From Diphasiastrum complanatum (lineage: Eukaryota > Streptophyta > Lycopodiopsida > Lycopodiales > Lycopodiaceae), in assembly GCA_029204225.1 (NCBI GenBank), contig CM055100.1, positions 14,326,538 to 14,388,537 on the forward strand: DNA of 62,000 nucleotides, given 5' to 3'. Made by a program: the position numbers and the translations under genes. The stretch's first letter is position 1. Every line of letters begins with the position of its first letter. The notes below the pieces were generated by a model that had not been told where the DNA came from, did not search any database, and saw nothing but the letters and a program-made list of their open reading frames with translations. Shown here piece after piece: positions 1 through 10,600 of the stretch.

Positions 1-173
1 AATAGAGTGTGTTTCAATCTAGGTTTGGTGCAAGAAAGAGATTTGAGAGGTTCCATATCTTTTCTATTTCTTCTTGAGTTCATTTATTGACATTCAAGAG
101 AGTGCTTTGTGCATTGGAATAGGTTGAAAGGAGAAGATCAGGTCACTTCAACCTAGCTACAAGTGGAGGCTTT

Positions 174-930
174 ATGTTGGAGAGCAATGGTCGGCTTACC
201 TCAATCAACTATTCTACTTGGAAGGTGAGGATGGAGTCCGTATTGGAGATGAATAAGTTGATGGAGATTGTTGCAGATGTGGAGGAGAGGCCTCAGGCAC
301 CTCAAGATCAAGTGAGATATGACAAGAGAGTAAAGAAACCTTACACATGGTCAAGATGAATGTTACCAATGAGCTACTGAAGGAGATTGGTAAGAGCAAT
401 TCATCTTGAGAGGCTTGGGAAGCTTTGAAGAAGCTTTATGAATCCAAGTCTACATCTAGAGTGTTGACTCTTCGAAGACAAATTTTTCAAAGCTTGCAAA
501 AGAAGGAAGAGAGTATTCATGCTTTTGTTTTGAGGATTAAAGCATTCAATGATGAGTTAGCATATATTCATGAGAGCATTAAGGAGGTAGAACTTGTTCA
601 AGTTATACTTAATGGCTTGTTGGATGATCATGCTAATCTTGTTCAAAGTTTTGCTATTCAAAAGACTTTGCCAAGTATTGTGGATTTGGAAGAGATCCAT
701 GTAAATGAGGAGTTTAAGCTTCAATCAAGAGGAGGTGGATCTACATCAACATCTCATTATGAAGTGGAGGCTATCATCAAAGGCAATTGGTCTAAAGGGC
801 AAGATCAACGTGAGACTTCCTCTTTTGGCAAAAAGAAAGATAAGTCTAAGTTGAACTGCTTTTATTGTGGAATGAAAGGACATTTTGCTAATGAATGTTT
901 GAAGAGGCAAAGAGATGAAGGTAGCAAGCA
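174..930 (+). pseudogene. copia gag relic (family A-like)
   Basis: Remnant of a Ty1/copia nucleocapsid gene. The frame opens at the ATG at 174 (NYSTWKVRMESVLE, a typical gag N-terminus), shifts near 340, passes an in-frame stop near 408 and continues from 425 as the UBN2-type gag domain with LVQVILNGL and FAIQKTLPS. It ends in one CCHC zinc knuckle, CFYCGMKGHFANEC, at about 857-898. This is closely similar to the gag at 35812. Coding similarity stops near 930, where the frame runs into a TATTCACAAT-rich stretch. No protease or polymerase follows, so it is a truncated, dead copy. Family assignment is confident; function is lost. Confidence 0.9.
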
Positions 931-934
931 AATC

Positions 935-1125
935 AACTTCATTATACATTTCTCAATATTCACAATTTCAAATCAGTATTCACATTTGTATTCACAATGT
1001 TCACGATTAGTATTCACAATATTCATGATCACTATTCACAACATTCATGATGAAAATCTCATAATCTCAGTTTCTCAAAATCCCAGTTTCGTTTCTCAAT
1101 ATTCACGATCACAAACCATTAGTAA
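935..1125. repeat. degenerate TATTCACAAT repeat
   Basis: About 190 bp of loosely repeated words (TATTCACAAT, TTCATGATCA, AACATTCATGAT). The gag frame reads through it by chance, so the last 70 or so residues of that frame are not gag. It lies exactly where the gag relic is cut off. Confidence 0.6.
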
Positions 1126-1483
1126 AGTAATCTTCAGGACGCATCTCTGAAAAGTCAATCATTTCTTCATCCAATATGGAAGACATTGTCTATATGTCCT
1201 AGAAAACAAAACACAATCGCAAAATTATAATTTGATAGAGATCAGTTATTATAGGTAAAAACTTATTGAAGAAAAAATTGTAACACAAAGTACAAATAGT
1301 GTGTTCATTTAAATCAAGCCCATGGGAAATGGACCTGGAAAATTGCGTTTCGATGCTTACTAGCTGCTAAAAGTTTGCAACCTGTAAATCAAATTGTGTA
1401 ACTACTTGATCCTCCTTTCCGCTGGTTTGGAGGTTTTAAGTCTGTCACATAAGACTGTTCAATGTCGACATACTTCAATGGTA
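1126..1483. other. unassigned spacer
   Basis: AT-rich DNA between the gag relic and the family A 5' LTR. I see no coding frame, RNA gene or recognisable repeat. The last five bases before the LTR (1479-1483, TGGTA) would be the left target-site duplicate, but the right partner cannot be checked because the 3' LTR is truncated. Confidence 0.5.
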
Positions 1484-2314
1484 TGTGAAAAATGCAAAAA
1501 TAAGCTTGGTAGAGGCCAAAAATCTTGTATATAGATAAACACACATGTGTGGAGCCTATTCCCACGTGTGAAAATAGTGTACTTGTCATGTACCATAATC
1601 ATATAGGTTGTACATATGATTTAATTCAAGTTCTAGTGGCTAAAAAGGCCAAAAACTAGTTTTCTAGACATATGACACATGGCATCAATCTATTGATTGC
1701 ATGAGCCACATCCTTTGGTTAGGTGTCATATCACATGTGTAGAGGACAGCTCACATGTGTGGAATAGGCTGAAGTAGGAGAATTTTGACTTCTAGAAGAT
1801 TTCCAAGTAGATCTCCATATAGAAGGAAAATGGACCAAAAGTGCTCAAAATAGAAGGTTTTGTCCAAGTGTCAGTTTTGCATGATGAATCATCATATGAC
1901 AAAGCACCTTCTTACATGTGGGATCAGAGGGATGATCAGTACCACGAGCTCCCACTTATTGTATATATAGAGCCACATTTGGCCATAATCATGGTGAGAC
2001 ACCAATCTTGGTTTTGGAAGCAATTTTGAGTGATTCTCTCCATTTGTCTACATTTGTTTGATTGTTTTGAGGTTCTATCAATGTGTACTTGATTTTTAGG
2101 TTGGAGTCCGTACTCAAACAGTTTTTCACACGTGTGAAACCATAAAGTACACTTACCTTCAATTAATGATTGTTCTTGTTAGGATTTTGTGTCTAGAATT
2201 GATCTAGATTGATCTTAATCTGAAGTAGATTGATAGATCAAGTAATCTGACAACCAATCCCTCTTGAGGATCAGATTAGAATTCACTCTTGGTCCTTTTT
2301 GTACTTTTTCCACA
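1484..2314 (+). repeat. 5' LTR, copia family A
   Basis: About 831 bp, starting TGTGAAAAATGC and ending TTCCACA directly before the PBS. Bases 1484-1867 recur at 5912-6295. Related LTR sequence recurs at 34645-35209 and, more diverged, at 33645-34264. It carries several CACATGTG/CACGTG palindromes, including the perfect 16-bp TTTCACACGTGTGAAA at 2124-2139. A GTATATATAG stretch near 1960 is a possible TATA box. Confidence 0.85.
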
Positions 2315-2326
2315 TGGTATCAGAGC
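2315..2326 (+). promoter_or_regulatory. primer binding site (initiator tRNA-Met)
   Basis: TGGTATCAGAGC immediately after the LTR CA end. This is the standard copia minus-strand primer site complementary to the 3' end of plant initiator tRNA-Met. Confidence 0.92.
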
Positions 2327-3893
2327 CTAGTACAAGAGGTTTTGTTGAAATTGATAGGGTTAATCCAAATTAAAGCCAAAATTAGCAGTTTTTTGGAAAC
2401 TAGTCAAATTTTGTGTAGCGAGTTGGATTTGATAGCTATCCTCAAAAATTTTGGTCCAGATCTTGTCGTGGGCTGTAGGAACCCTTTTCACACGTGTGAG
2501 GCCGTACATCTCCGTTTTTGGCTGAGAAAATTCAAAAATTTGTACAATTTGACTCACACACCCAATTTGAGAGATTTTTGGTGCAAAATCAAGCATTTTC
2601 TATAGAGAATCTAATCCCTTGATTAGTTCTTGGATTAGATCAGCCAAGAAATTAAATTTGAAGCTTGAAATAGGTGCATTCATTGATCATCTCTGATTTT
2701 TTGAGTGCATGTTGAAGTTGAGAGAGATTTTGCTAAAAATCATAGGTTAAGGAGTGATATGCAAGGTGAGAGGTTGAAATCCATTGTACCATCACTCTAG
2801 ATTTGTTTAAGGGTGATAGGGTAAAGTTTAGAAGCATCAATTTGCTAGAAAACATCTTTGGATCTGTCCTCCAAGTGAAAGCTTTGAGAGTTTCTAGTGC
2901 ATATAGAGCATCTATGCAAATCTTTTGTAGAATTTGACATAGATTGGCTTAAATTGAGAGTTCTAGAAAAGAGATTGATCCAAGTCACATTGTTCAACCC
3001 TACTCGATTTGTTTGAGTGATTGTCATTAAGGTGTCTATGGCAAATGTGTAGAGAGAGATCCAATTTTCTAAGAGTTCCTTCCTTTGTAGAGAGCAAGAT
3101 CTAGAAGCTCATTATGTGTTGTTATTGGTGAAGAATTTGTCTTCTCCTATGTGATCAAATCTTTCTAAGTGGCATTAGCTCTTTGAAGCACAATATCTTA
3201 GTGAGAAAAATCACAACTTTTGATTTTGAATTTCATTCTAAGTCTTAAAAAGTAGAGTAATTGGTGGAATCCAATAGGAGTGATTGAATTCAATTTGTTG
3301 AGCAAAAATTGACATAGTATGTATGAAACTCAAATTAGTTCTATTCAACTTTCTTTGTGAGAGTGTGAGGGTCAATTTGTGATCCCATTTGATGTCTAGA
3401 ATGAGGAGGAGTCCACATTTGAGTATTCATGCATGGTTGAGATCTTTGTGAATCTCTAGTTGTCTAATTTTTGAGCTTTGTGAAAAATTGGTGGTATAGT
3501 TTGTTTTCAAATCAAATCAAATTCATTCTTAATCTCAAGAGTGAGATTATTTGGGTCAAGAGTGAGTCCAAAAGAAGTGATTAAGTTTGATTTTTATGTG
3601 TTTGAAACAAAACCCATCTTTTGTTCAAGAATCTCAAGTGTTGAGAGAACTAGTCAAGTGAAAAGGAAAATCTAGGTGTCAAATCTTTTCATATCCATTT
3701 CAACTTTCAAAAGAAAGAGTCATTGGTATTTAATGAGTCCAATAGAAAAGTGGATCTGATTTCTTTTGTGATTTGATTCAAAGATTGTATGCTTTTGTCT
3801 TAGTGATCAAAGCAAAGTTTCCAAGTGACTAGTCATTAGTGTGAAGATTGATTCTTAGGTTTGTGAGTTAGATCTTTTGTAGATCCTTCTAGA
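2327..3893 (+). other. long non-coding leader of family A element
   Basis: Roughly 1.57 kb without a convincing frame. Up to about 2895 it is colinear with 35222-35795, the leader before gag in the sister element. From about 2900 the two are unrelated: the sister starts gag at 35812, whereas here about 1 kb of T-rich, gag-free sequence follows. This acquired block is the main structural difference from the parental element; its origin is unknown. Confidence 0.65.
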
Positions 3894-5774
3894 TTGTTGA
3901 AGATGTTCAAATCTAGTCTCTTGAGAGTCACAAATTACATTTGTAGAATCATATCACAAGTTTTTATTCACATAGTATCAATAGGTGGCATCCTATTGAA
4001 GGAAAGAAAGGATCCTAAGTGCAACCTTTGTGGCAAGGGAGGATATTTTTTCTCAAGATGCTACAAAAAGAAAACCAGTCCATCCAAGGAGATCCAAAGC
4101 AGGGGGGCCGAGGTGAAGGATGGAGCTTCAAGTTCAAAATGCAAATACAAGAAGGACAAGTCCAAGGAAAGGTGTTTCCTTTGTGGAAAGGTGAATGAGG
4201 CTTGGAGTCTCACAAGGACTTGCAAGATTTGTCTTCAAGAGTCCATCACAACACATGTCAAATCTTTTGAAATTTTTCATTTGGAAGTACATTGTTTGGT
4301 TCAAGATGCAAAGATAGATTTTATGTCCTTGGAAAGTATTTTGCTTGGAACTTTGGACAAGTTCAAACTTCTTGTTATTATCCAAGAGAAATCAATCAAG
4401 AATAAGGAGCAATCACAAAATGAAAATAGTTTGATTTATGCTCTCATGTCAACTTATGAAGAACCATATTGCTTTGAAGAGATTTTTGTATCTCAAAGGT
4501 GGATTAAGGCAATACTAGTTGAGTGTGATGCCTTAAAAGATAGCAAAATATGTTTCCCTTGTAAGCTTACATTAGTTATGAAGTCAAGGAAATGGAAATA
4601 TCTTCATAATGTAGGATCTTTTGGTTTCAATAAGATCATGAATGATGTGTTCATTCATAAAGATGAAAATTGTAAGTTTTCAATCTTAAAGACAAGTTGT
4701 AAACTTCTTATGAGAATAAGTGAAGCATCCAAAGTGGACACTTATATCCATAAGCAAGTAGTTAGCCTTATTGAGATGGAAATACCTTTTGATTTCAATA
4801 TTGGAAAAATCATGCCAAGTTGTGGTGATTTTTGGACTTATGTTTCTTGCATAAGTAATCTTGATAATCATAGGAAGTGCATATTGAATGGTCATACTTG
4901 TTTCGATAATTATGAGACATGGAGGTCTCCGATTTCCATCAAGAAGGAGCACCATGAAGAGGATCTTAAAGAACCATCTCAAGGTTCAAGTGTGCCAAGG
5001 ATTGAGGAGGAGAGACCTTTTCAAGTTGTGATTCCAAAAACAAACTCAAGAAATATGGTTGATTCCATGTGGCTCACATTTCAAGGGAAAGAGGAGCATA
5101 TCTCATGTGGTATACATCTCATACTTACTTCTCTTATGTCATTTGATAAATCAATTTGCTTTAGTGAGATCATTGCATCTCAAAATTGGAGTAAAGCCAT
5201 ACTAGTTGAGTATGAAGTCTCTCTTGAGAACATAGATGATGTTCTTAAAAGGTTGAAATTGATTTTAAATCAATTAAAAAGCAAATGGTTATTTCATCAA
5301 ATGTATGCTCTTGACTCATGCAAGAGCAAAAGTGATTTGTTCACTCATAGTTTGAAAATTTGTATTGAGGCAAACTGTAAACTCTTTATGAGAGTAAGTG
5401 AATCATCTTCTAAAGACACTTATCTCCATAATGAAGTATTTAACCTCATTGGATCTGAGATTAGCATGGTAAACAAGCATGAAGATATGATACAAACACT
5501 TTGTTATTATAGCATGCATAGTCTTGCCAATTTGGATGAGTCTAATTCTCTAGATCGTGGTAACATGATGTTAGATCTTCGTGATCCTAATAAATCAAGA
5601 AGAAATCTTTATTTTCTCATGAAGGAGCATGCACATGAAGAAGGAGCAAGCCTCAAGGTCAAGCATCTACATGAAAATTGGAAGGAATCAATTTTGGAGG
5701 TGCTAGGATGGTGCAAAGCTCTCAAGTTCATCAAAGATGTCAACATCAAAGAAGCACTATCATGGATATGGTGA
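3894..5774 (+). CDS. 626-aa ORF of non-autonomous copia element
   Basis: Uninterrupted 626-codon frame. Residues about 42-110 are rearranged gag: a zinc knuckle CNLCGKGGYFFSRC with its histidine changed to Tyr, the basic linker DGASSSK seen in the sister gag, and a second knuckle start CFLCGK that breaks off. The rest contains two diverged copies of one module, at roughly residues 180-300 and 405-525. Each begins with a block like the N-terminus of copia reverse transcriptase (CFEEIFVSQRWIKAILVE and CFSEIIASQNWSKAILVE; compare SFEEANKSQYWRKATQVE at 38082) and later has CKLLMRISEASKVDTYIHK or CKLFMRVSESSSKDTYLHN. No YVDD, DSG or integrase triad is present. Start codon uncertain. Whether it is expressed is unknown; its openness and internal duplication are notable. 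Confidence 0.6.
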   Translation: MLKMFKSSLLRVTNYICRIISQVFIHIVSIGGILLKERKDPKCNLCGKGGYFFSRCYKKKTSPSKEIQSRGAEVKDGASSSKCKYKKDKSKERCFLCGKVNEAWSLTRTCKICLQESITTHVKSFEIFHLEVHCLVQDAKIDFMSLESILLGTLDKFKLLVIIQEKSIKNKEQSQNENSLIYALMSTYEEPYCFEEIFVSQRWIKAILVECDALKDSKICFPCKLTLVMKSRKWKYLHNVGSFGFNKIMNDVFIHKDENCKFSILKTSCKLLMRISEASKVDTYIHKQVVSLIEMEIPFDFNIGKIMPSCGDFWTYVSCISNLDNHRKCILNGHTCFDNYETWRSPISIKKEHHEEDLKEPSQGSSVPRIEEERPFQVVIPKTNSRNMVDSMWLTFQGKEEHISCGIHLILTSLMSFDKSICFSEIIASQNWSKAILVEYEVSLENIDDVLKRLKLILNQLKSKWLFHQMYALDSCKSKSDLFTHSLKICIEANCKLFMRVSESSSKDTYLHNEVFNLIGSEISMVNKHEDMIQTLCYYSMHSLANLDESNSLDRGNMMLDLRDPNKSRRNLYFLMKEHAHEEGASLKVKHLHENWKESILEVLGWCKALKFIKDVNIKEALSWIW

Positions 5775-5900
5775 TTTCAGATCAACATCAAGCTCATTGG
5801 CTGATCTTCACACCTTTTGAACCAGCAAAGACCAATTCAGCCCATGGAGTCAAGTTCAAGATCATCATGTTTTCCATCAAGCTAGATTTACCAAGCTAGA

Positions 5901-5911
5901 TTTTTGAGGAG
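5901..5911 (+). promoter_or_regulatory. polypurine tract before 3' LTR
   Basis: TTTTTGAGGAG directly precedes the 3' LTR start TGTGAAAA. The same context (GCTAGATTTTTGAGGAG) precedes the broken 3' end of the sister element at 39587-39600, supporting its role in plus-strand priming. Confidence 0.75.
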
Positions 5912-6295
5912 TGTGAAAAATGCAAAAATAAGCTTGGTAGAGGCCAAAAATCTTGTATATAGATAAACACACATGTGTGGAGCCTATTCCCACGTGTGAA
6001 AATAGTGTACTTGTCATGTACCATAATCATATAGGTTGTACATATGATTTAATTCAAGTTTTAGTGGCTAAAAAGGCCAAAAACTAGTTTTCTAGACATA
6101 TGACACATGGCATCAAACTATTGATTGCATGAGCCACATCCTTTGGTTAGGTGTCATATCACATGTGTAGAGGACAGCTCACATGTGTGGAATAGGCTGA
6201 AGTAGGCGAATTTTGACTTCTAGAAGATTTTCAAGTAGATCTCCATGTAGAAGGAAAATGGACCAAAAGTGCTCAAAATAGAAGGTTTTGTCCAA
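5912..6295 (+). repeat. truncated 3' LTR, family A
   Basis: Matches the first 384 bp of the 5' LTR with about five substitutions, then stops abruptly at 6295. The remaining ~447 bp of LTR are missing. The break lies about 1.26 kb upstream of the AKR start codon. Confidence 0.85.
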
Positions 6296-6532
6296 TGCAG
6301 AGTATCGAAATTGAGAATGCGAAAGAGTTTGGCCAAAGGAATTCTCATTTCATAATTACAATGAACTCTATATTGAAAAAACAAAACATGCAAAAAGCAA
6401 AAGCAAAACTAGGTCATGCAAAAAGTATCTAAGAAAGTCACATATGCAAGTACCCTCGTGATGAGATTCCCATGCAAAAGCAACAGCCAACTAGTATCTA
6501 GAAATCGGGTGAGGTTGCGTGCCAAGGGCCAA
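6296..6532. other. unassigned flank of AKR promoter
   Basis: About 240 bp with A-rich runs of GCAAAAAGCAAAAGC type and no recognisable gene. It lies between the truncated LTR and the tandem duplication upstream of the AKR gene. Confidence 0.4.
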
Positions 6533-7367
6533 GGCCTAAAAATTGAGACTTCCAAAATGCTTTATCGTTTAATGCTGACTTTATTCCAAAACTCCATTTA
6601 CCAACCTGCCCATATAGTATTGCCTTTGTAATGCAAGGCCAAAAAGAAGCTAGTCAAGCAAGGTCTCTACCAGTGTTGGGTGGGTATCAAAATTTTTGAT
6701 ACCAGCCATCTCAGCCTGGTATTGCAGTTTTGTAGAAAATGTAATACCAGTAGGGTATAAACATAAGGAGGTATAGGAGTTGTAGACTGGTATAGACCGG
6801 GCTGGTATCACAAAGGGTGATAGCAGCCAGTTATCAACCCGGGTATCAACATGTACAAATTGCTATAAATATACTTTTTAAAGTGTAATATCATAATTTA
6901 AAATATAAAAAATCTGAGATATAAAAAAAATACTAAAAATAATACTACTATTGATACCACGACAAAAATCCACAAAATCTTCCCAACCTGGGTATCAACA
7001 TGAATAATAAAATAGTTAATACTGGGTGTCAGGTTCTAGATCTTAGTATTAGAAATCATATACCAGTCGAGTCAGTTTTTTAATACCATGTTGATACCCA
7101 TTATTGATACCATCCGTGACCCTATATACCTGCCCAACACTGGTCTCTACTTCTTCCTGCTTATGTGTCTGAATTCTCTAATCAACTACGGCCTTAAAAT
7201 TAAGACTTCCAAAATGCTTTATCGTTTAATGCTGACTTTATTCCAAAACTCCATTGACCAACCTGCCCACATAGTATTTGCCTTTGCAATGCAAGGCCAA
7301 AAAGAAGCTAGTCAAGCAAGGTCTCTGCTTCTTCCTGCTTATGAGTCCGCCTTCTCTAATCAACTAC
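6533..7367 (+). repeat. 177-bp tandem duplication, first copy split by a MITE
   Basis: Copy 1 is 6533-6670 plus 7151-7189; copy 2 is 7190-7367. Both run from GGCCTAAAA/GGCCTTAAAA through TTTATCGTTTAATGCTGAC to ATCAACTACGG and differ at only a few positions. Copy 2 is uninterrupted and therefore serves as an empty-site reference for the MITE at 6671-7142. The duplication ends about 190 bp before the AKR ATG, so it probably lies in the upstream regulatory region. Confidence 0.9.
6671..7142. mobile_element. hAT-type MITE with GGTATCA words
   Basis: 472-bp insertion flanked by the perfect 8-bp target duplicate GTCTCTAC (6663-6670 and 7143-7150). Terminal inverted repeats are CAGTGTTGGGTGGGTA and the complement of TACCTGCCCAACACTG, with two mismatches in 16. 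CAGTG ends with 8-bp duplicates are typical of hAT elements. The interior has no transposase and is filled with GGTAT/ATACC and GGTATCA/TGATACC words in both orientations. Intact copy 2 of the surrounding tandem repeat shows the uninterrupted target. Confidence 0.93.
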
Positions 7368-7467
7368 GGATATAATTCTATGTTGGTACTACTACTATGA
7401 AGAGTATTATTAGCTGTGTGATAGAGGACTCAAGCAATTCTCCATTGTTTCTACACGATCAATTGTG

Positions 7468-7474
7468 TATATAG
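7468..7474 (+). promoter_or_regulatory. candidate TATA box of AKR gene
   Basis: TATATAG about 85 bp before the AKR start codon, a plausible distance for a plant TATA box plus short 5' UTR. The surrounding sequence is recognisably shared with the inverted AKR copy (minus strand, near 29640). A short (CA)n run at 7515-7533 would lie in the 5' UTR. Confidence 0.55.
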
Positions 7475-7557
7475 CGACTTCTCTTTTCCATCTGGTTTTG
7501 ATATTCCACAGTGCATACACACACACACACACAATTAGCAGAGCTGGTTACGTTGAG

Positions 7558-7689
7558 ATGGGGAGTGAAACTCCATTCAATTTTGTCTTGAACACGGGAG
7601 CTTTCATTCCTTCTCTGGGCTTGGGTTTAGTGATGGGAGCAAGCGATTCAGAATCTTCAGTGGTGGACGGAGTTCTTTCTGCTTTGGAG
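7558..7689 (+). CDS. AKR exon 1 (residues 1-44)
   Basis: Starts at the ATG of [19 protein letters not shown]; upstream in-frame codons include the TATA region and are not expected to be translated. The donor follows GAG in phase 0 (GAG|GTGCTT). The inverted copy at 29420-29551 has the same length and splice position, which supports both boundaries. Confidence 0.9.
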
Positions 7690-10600
7690 GTGCTTACTGT
7701 GTCTCCTCAAAGAACGTTTTATCGTGGAAGCTGTAGCAACTATGTATATATATATGTTAGCGGCAGCTGTAGAGGAGCTCATGGTGCCTCCCCCGCGGGG
7801 AGGCACCCCGCGACTCTGCATCACGTTGCCTGCACCTAACAAACGTAGAAGCGAGAGGGGTGTCTTATCCCCTACTTCTGGCAGATTATTTGCAAGGATC
7901 ATTTGATTTTGCAGTATGATTTGTCTTTGCATAAACTGCTCTTCAGGATTGCTATGTGTGAACTTTTTATCGGCTGTCCACTTAAGAATTGTTATAAAAG
8001 GCTCACAAAAATTCTGGTTCTAAGTTTGCATTAACATTGTGCTTTTCCAAGGTGCCTGCAAAATACAAAGAAAATTTGAGCACTTGGCATTACGGCAATT
8101 CAATTATCATGTTAGCATTACTCTCTAGGGAGAGACTGTACGGATCAACATTATCTCCTTCAGTACAACCAAAAAGAAATACACATCAATTCATAGTTTA
8201 ACTCTAGAATGGATTAAGAACGAGAATTAGTATCATTTTTCCTCTACGTCTTTCCTACCAGAGAATATTCTCACCTCTGTGTGGATCGTGGACTTACAGA
8301 AATTTGACTTCTATAGATGGAATCATGTTGCTTATCTGTTTGGAAGATGAAATATTCTAGCAAATGTCTGTGCCACCAAAGTGAAGCAGCAACTGAAAGA
8401 CTTTAACTTCTATGGGAGTCTAGAACATGGCTAGTATAATATATTCTGTTTCCCTACTGACTTGGTATGTATACTGAGATTGATGAGGTCACCATGCAGG
8501 TTGGTTATAGACACTTTGATACAGCCAGTATATATAATTCTGAGTTGGCCTTGGGGAGGGCCTTAAAAGAAGCATTTCAAAGAGGCATTGTCACTCGTGA
8601 TGAGATTTTTGTTACTACCAAGCTTTGGAATACAGATCACGATCCCGAGAGAGCCTTGGCAGCATTGAACGAGAGTCTTCGGTAAGTGTGACAATTCACC
8701 TTCTGCAGCCATTTTTGAAGCATTTATGTCTCTATAGTATTGGTCAGCCAGGATTTTCAAGCTCAAAATGTTTTACCTTCCCTAGTTGTCAACATTTTTC
8801 ACCTTGCTCAGATGTGGACCAAGCAAAACAATAGAAATTCACGAGGTATGCTTGCTTCATTAGGTTGATAATTTTCAAAATCTAAGCTATCTTGTGACAA
8901 CATCTTGACAATGTGTCATTGTGTTTGAGGCTTACTCCGTTATCAGAGAGGAACTATTTGTTGAGAAGATTAGCGCTGGGTTTTAAAAATCTGGCAGTAC
9001 TCAAAAAATCAGACAAAAGGATCCACATGGAAAGTTATCACTGTGTTCCTCATTGTGACTGAGGGTGCAGGCAGGTCCCCACCCTCATTCGAGCATCGAG
9101 AATGGCTTCAAATCTTTCGTCATCATTCATGATTTTGGCTGAGGCTTCTCAAGCGCTAAATGAGGGTGGGGCCCTGCCTGCAACCTCAGTCAACCTTATG
9201 AATACGCCAGCTGCTAATCCCATGGAAAGGGCTGCTTGTTTGAAGACAAGAGGATAATAATCAGGGCATATATTACTCTATCTTACATATCAATAATCAG
9301 CAGCCTATTGATTGTGGTACGGGTTGTTGTGGCTATGACCCACAAACTTCATCAACATCAGCAAATAACAATTTTGTCTTGTATTGGGAAGTGGAAGTCC
9401 CACTCGGTTAGTTACAACTAAATTTTTTGATTAATTAGATATTGGCTTAAAGACCTCTATATACAGGTGAAAACAAACACTTTGAAGTTAATGAATCGAT
9501 CACAATTTTTCTGTGTCTGAGTCCTACATACTTCTCAGAATTTTATAGATGGTTTAATCCATTTTTCAGACATCTGTTTCTGCTGTTACAAATACATTGT
9601 CTGTAGTTTTCTGACATTACTGAATGCTTGATTCATTGTTGTCAGACAGATAATCGGATGATGTAGTCTGCAACTGGTTTTGTTCCATATTGTTCTGATT
9701 CTGTGTAGCAGTGGCTACAATTTTTAGGCAAGTAACAGAGAGGCTATCTCTGTGTGTTAGCTTCTGCACCAGACTGCAGACTTCTTGATAGTTGCATGTG
9801 CTTAAACTCATCCAGGAGTTTCATTTTTGTAGAAAATATCAGGAGTCGCATTTCTTCTGATAGTTGTTTGTGTTGACCTTATCAGGACTCTCACACATAA
9901 GGAAGAACATATGATTATTTGTCTTCAATTTCTTAGTGTTTGAGAATTCCTTTTTGTTGGAAATGGTGAACTCTTGAAACCATTCCCTGGCATTCCCCGA
10001 GGTTGAAGTCACCGATGTGCCCGACGTTTGCCCCTGCGGCCAAAGCCCGAAGTGTCCGAAGTCGACTCAACCGAAGTCCTTGACAGGCCCAAAGTGACAA
10101 ATCAACTAAAGGTCGCACTTTTCGCATTTTTGCGAAAATGCGACACTCAGTCTAGACTTAGAGTATGTTTTAGCCTACCTTCGGCATTTTCACATTTCCT
10201 CGAAAATGTGACACAGTCCAAATGACTAAGAACACACTTTCTGCTGACCTTTGGCATTTTCGCCATATTTGGGAAGCGTGACAGTCCATGCTTCACGCTC
10301 TTTCGCAAGATGAAGCCTGGACATGAAAACACAAGGCGGCTGAAGAAAATGACAGCCAACCGTAATCAGTTAGAATTAGCTTAATGCATTCGAACGAGCT
10401 GTCAGTCTTGTGGCTGATGAGAGACTCATGAGGGATGAAAGAGAAGGTAGCAACGACCAGGAGAAGACCCTTTTCACAAAGGGAAAGAAGAAAAACAAGA
10501 ACAAGCCAAGATTCGACAAGGCTCATTCGAAGTCATCAACAAGAGGCAGCAACAACAACAAGCAGACTTCTACTTGCGATCACTGTTACAAGCCGGGACA

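Larger units (their letters stand above)
1484..6295 (+). mobile_element. non-autonomous copia derivative, family A
   Basis: LTR retrotransposon with a full 5' LTR, PBS, internal region, polypurine tract and a truncated 3' LTR. The 384 bp shared by the two LTRs differ at only about five positions by eye, so it inserted fairly recently. The internal region lacks protease, integrase, a catalytic reverse transcriptase and RNase H. The first ~580 bp of leader match the leader of the gag-pol-bearing family member at 35210, after which the two diverge completely. Inferred: a non-autonomous (LARD-like) derivative moved by enzymes supplied in trans. Confidence 0.85.

Noticed and set aside
7465-7557. 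Upstream in-frame Met that would extend the AKR N-terminus
   Set aside because: The extension covers the TATA-like region and a CA repeat. Family proteins start close to FVLNTG, and the inverted copy conserves MGSET.
10111-10320. CRISPR-like array
   Set aside because: The repeats are direct 70-bp units without constant repeat/variable spacer structure, in eukaryotic DNA next to retrotransposon sequence.
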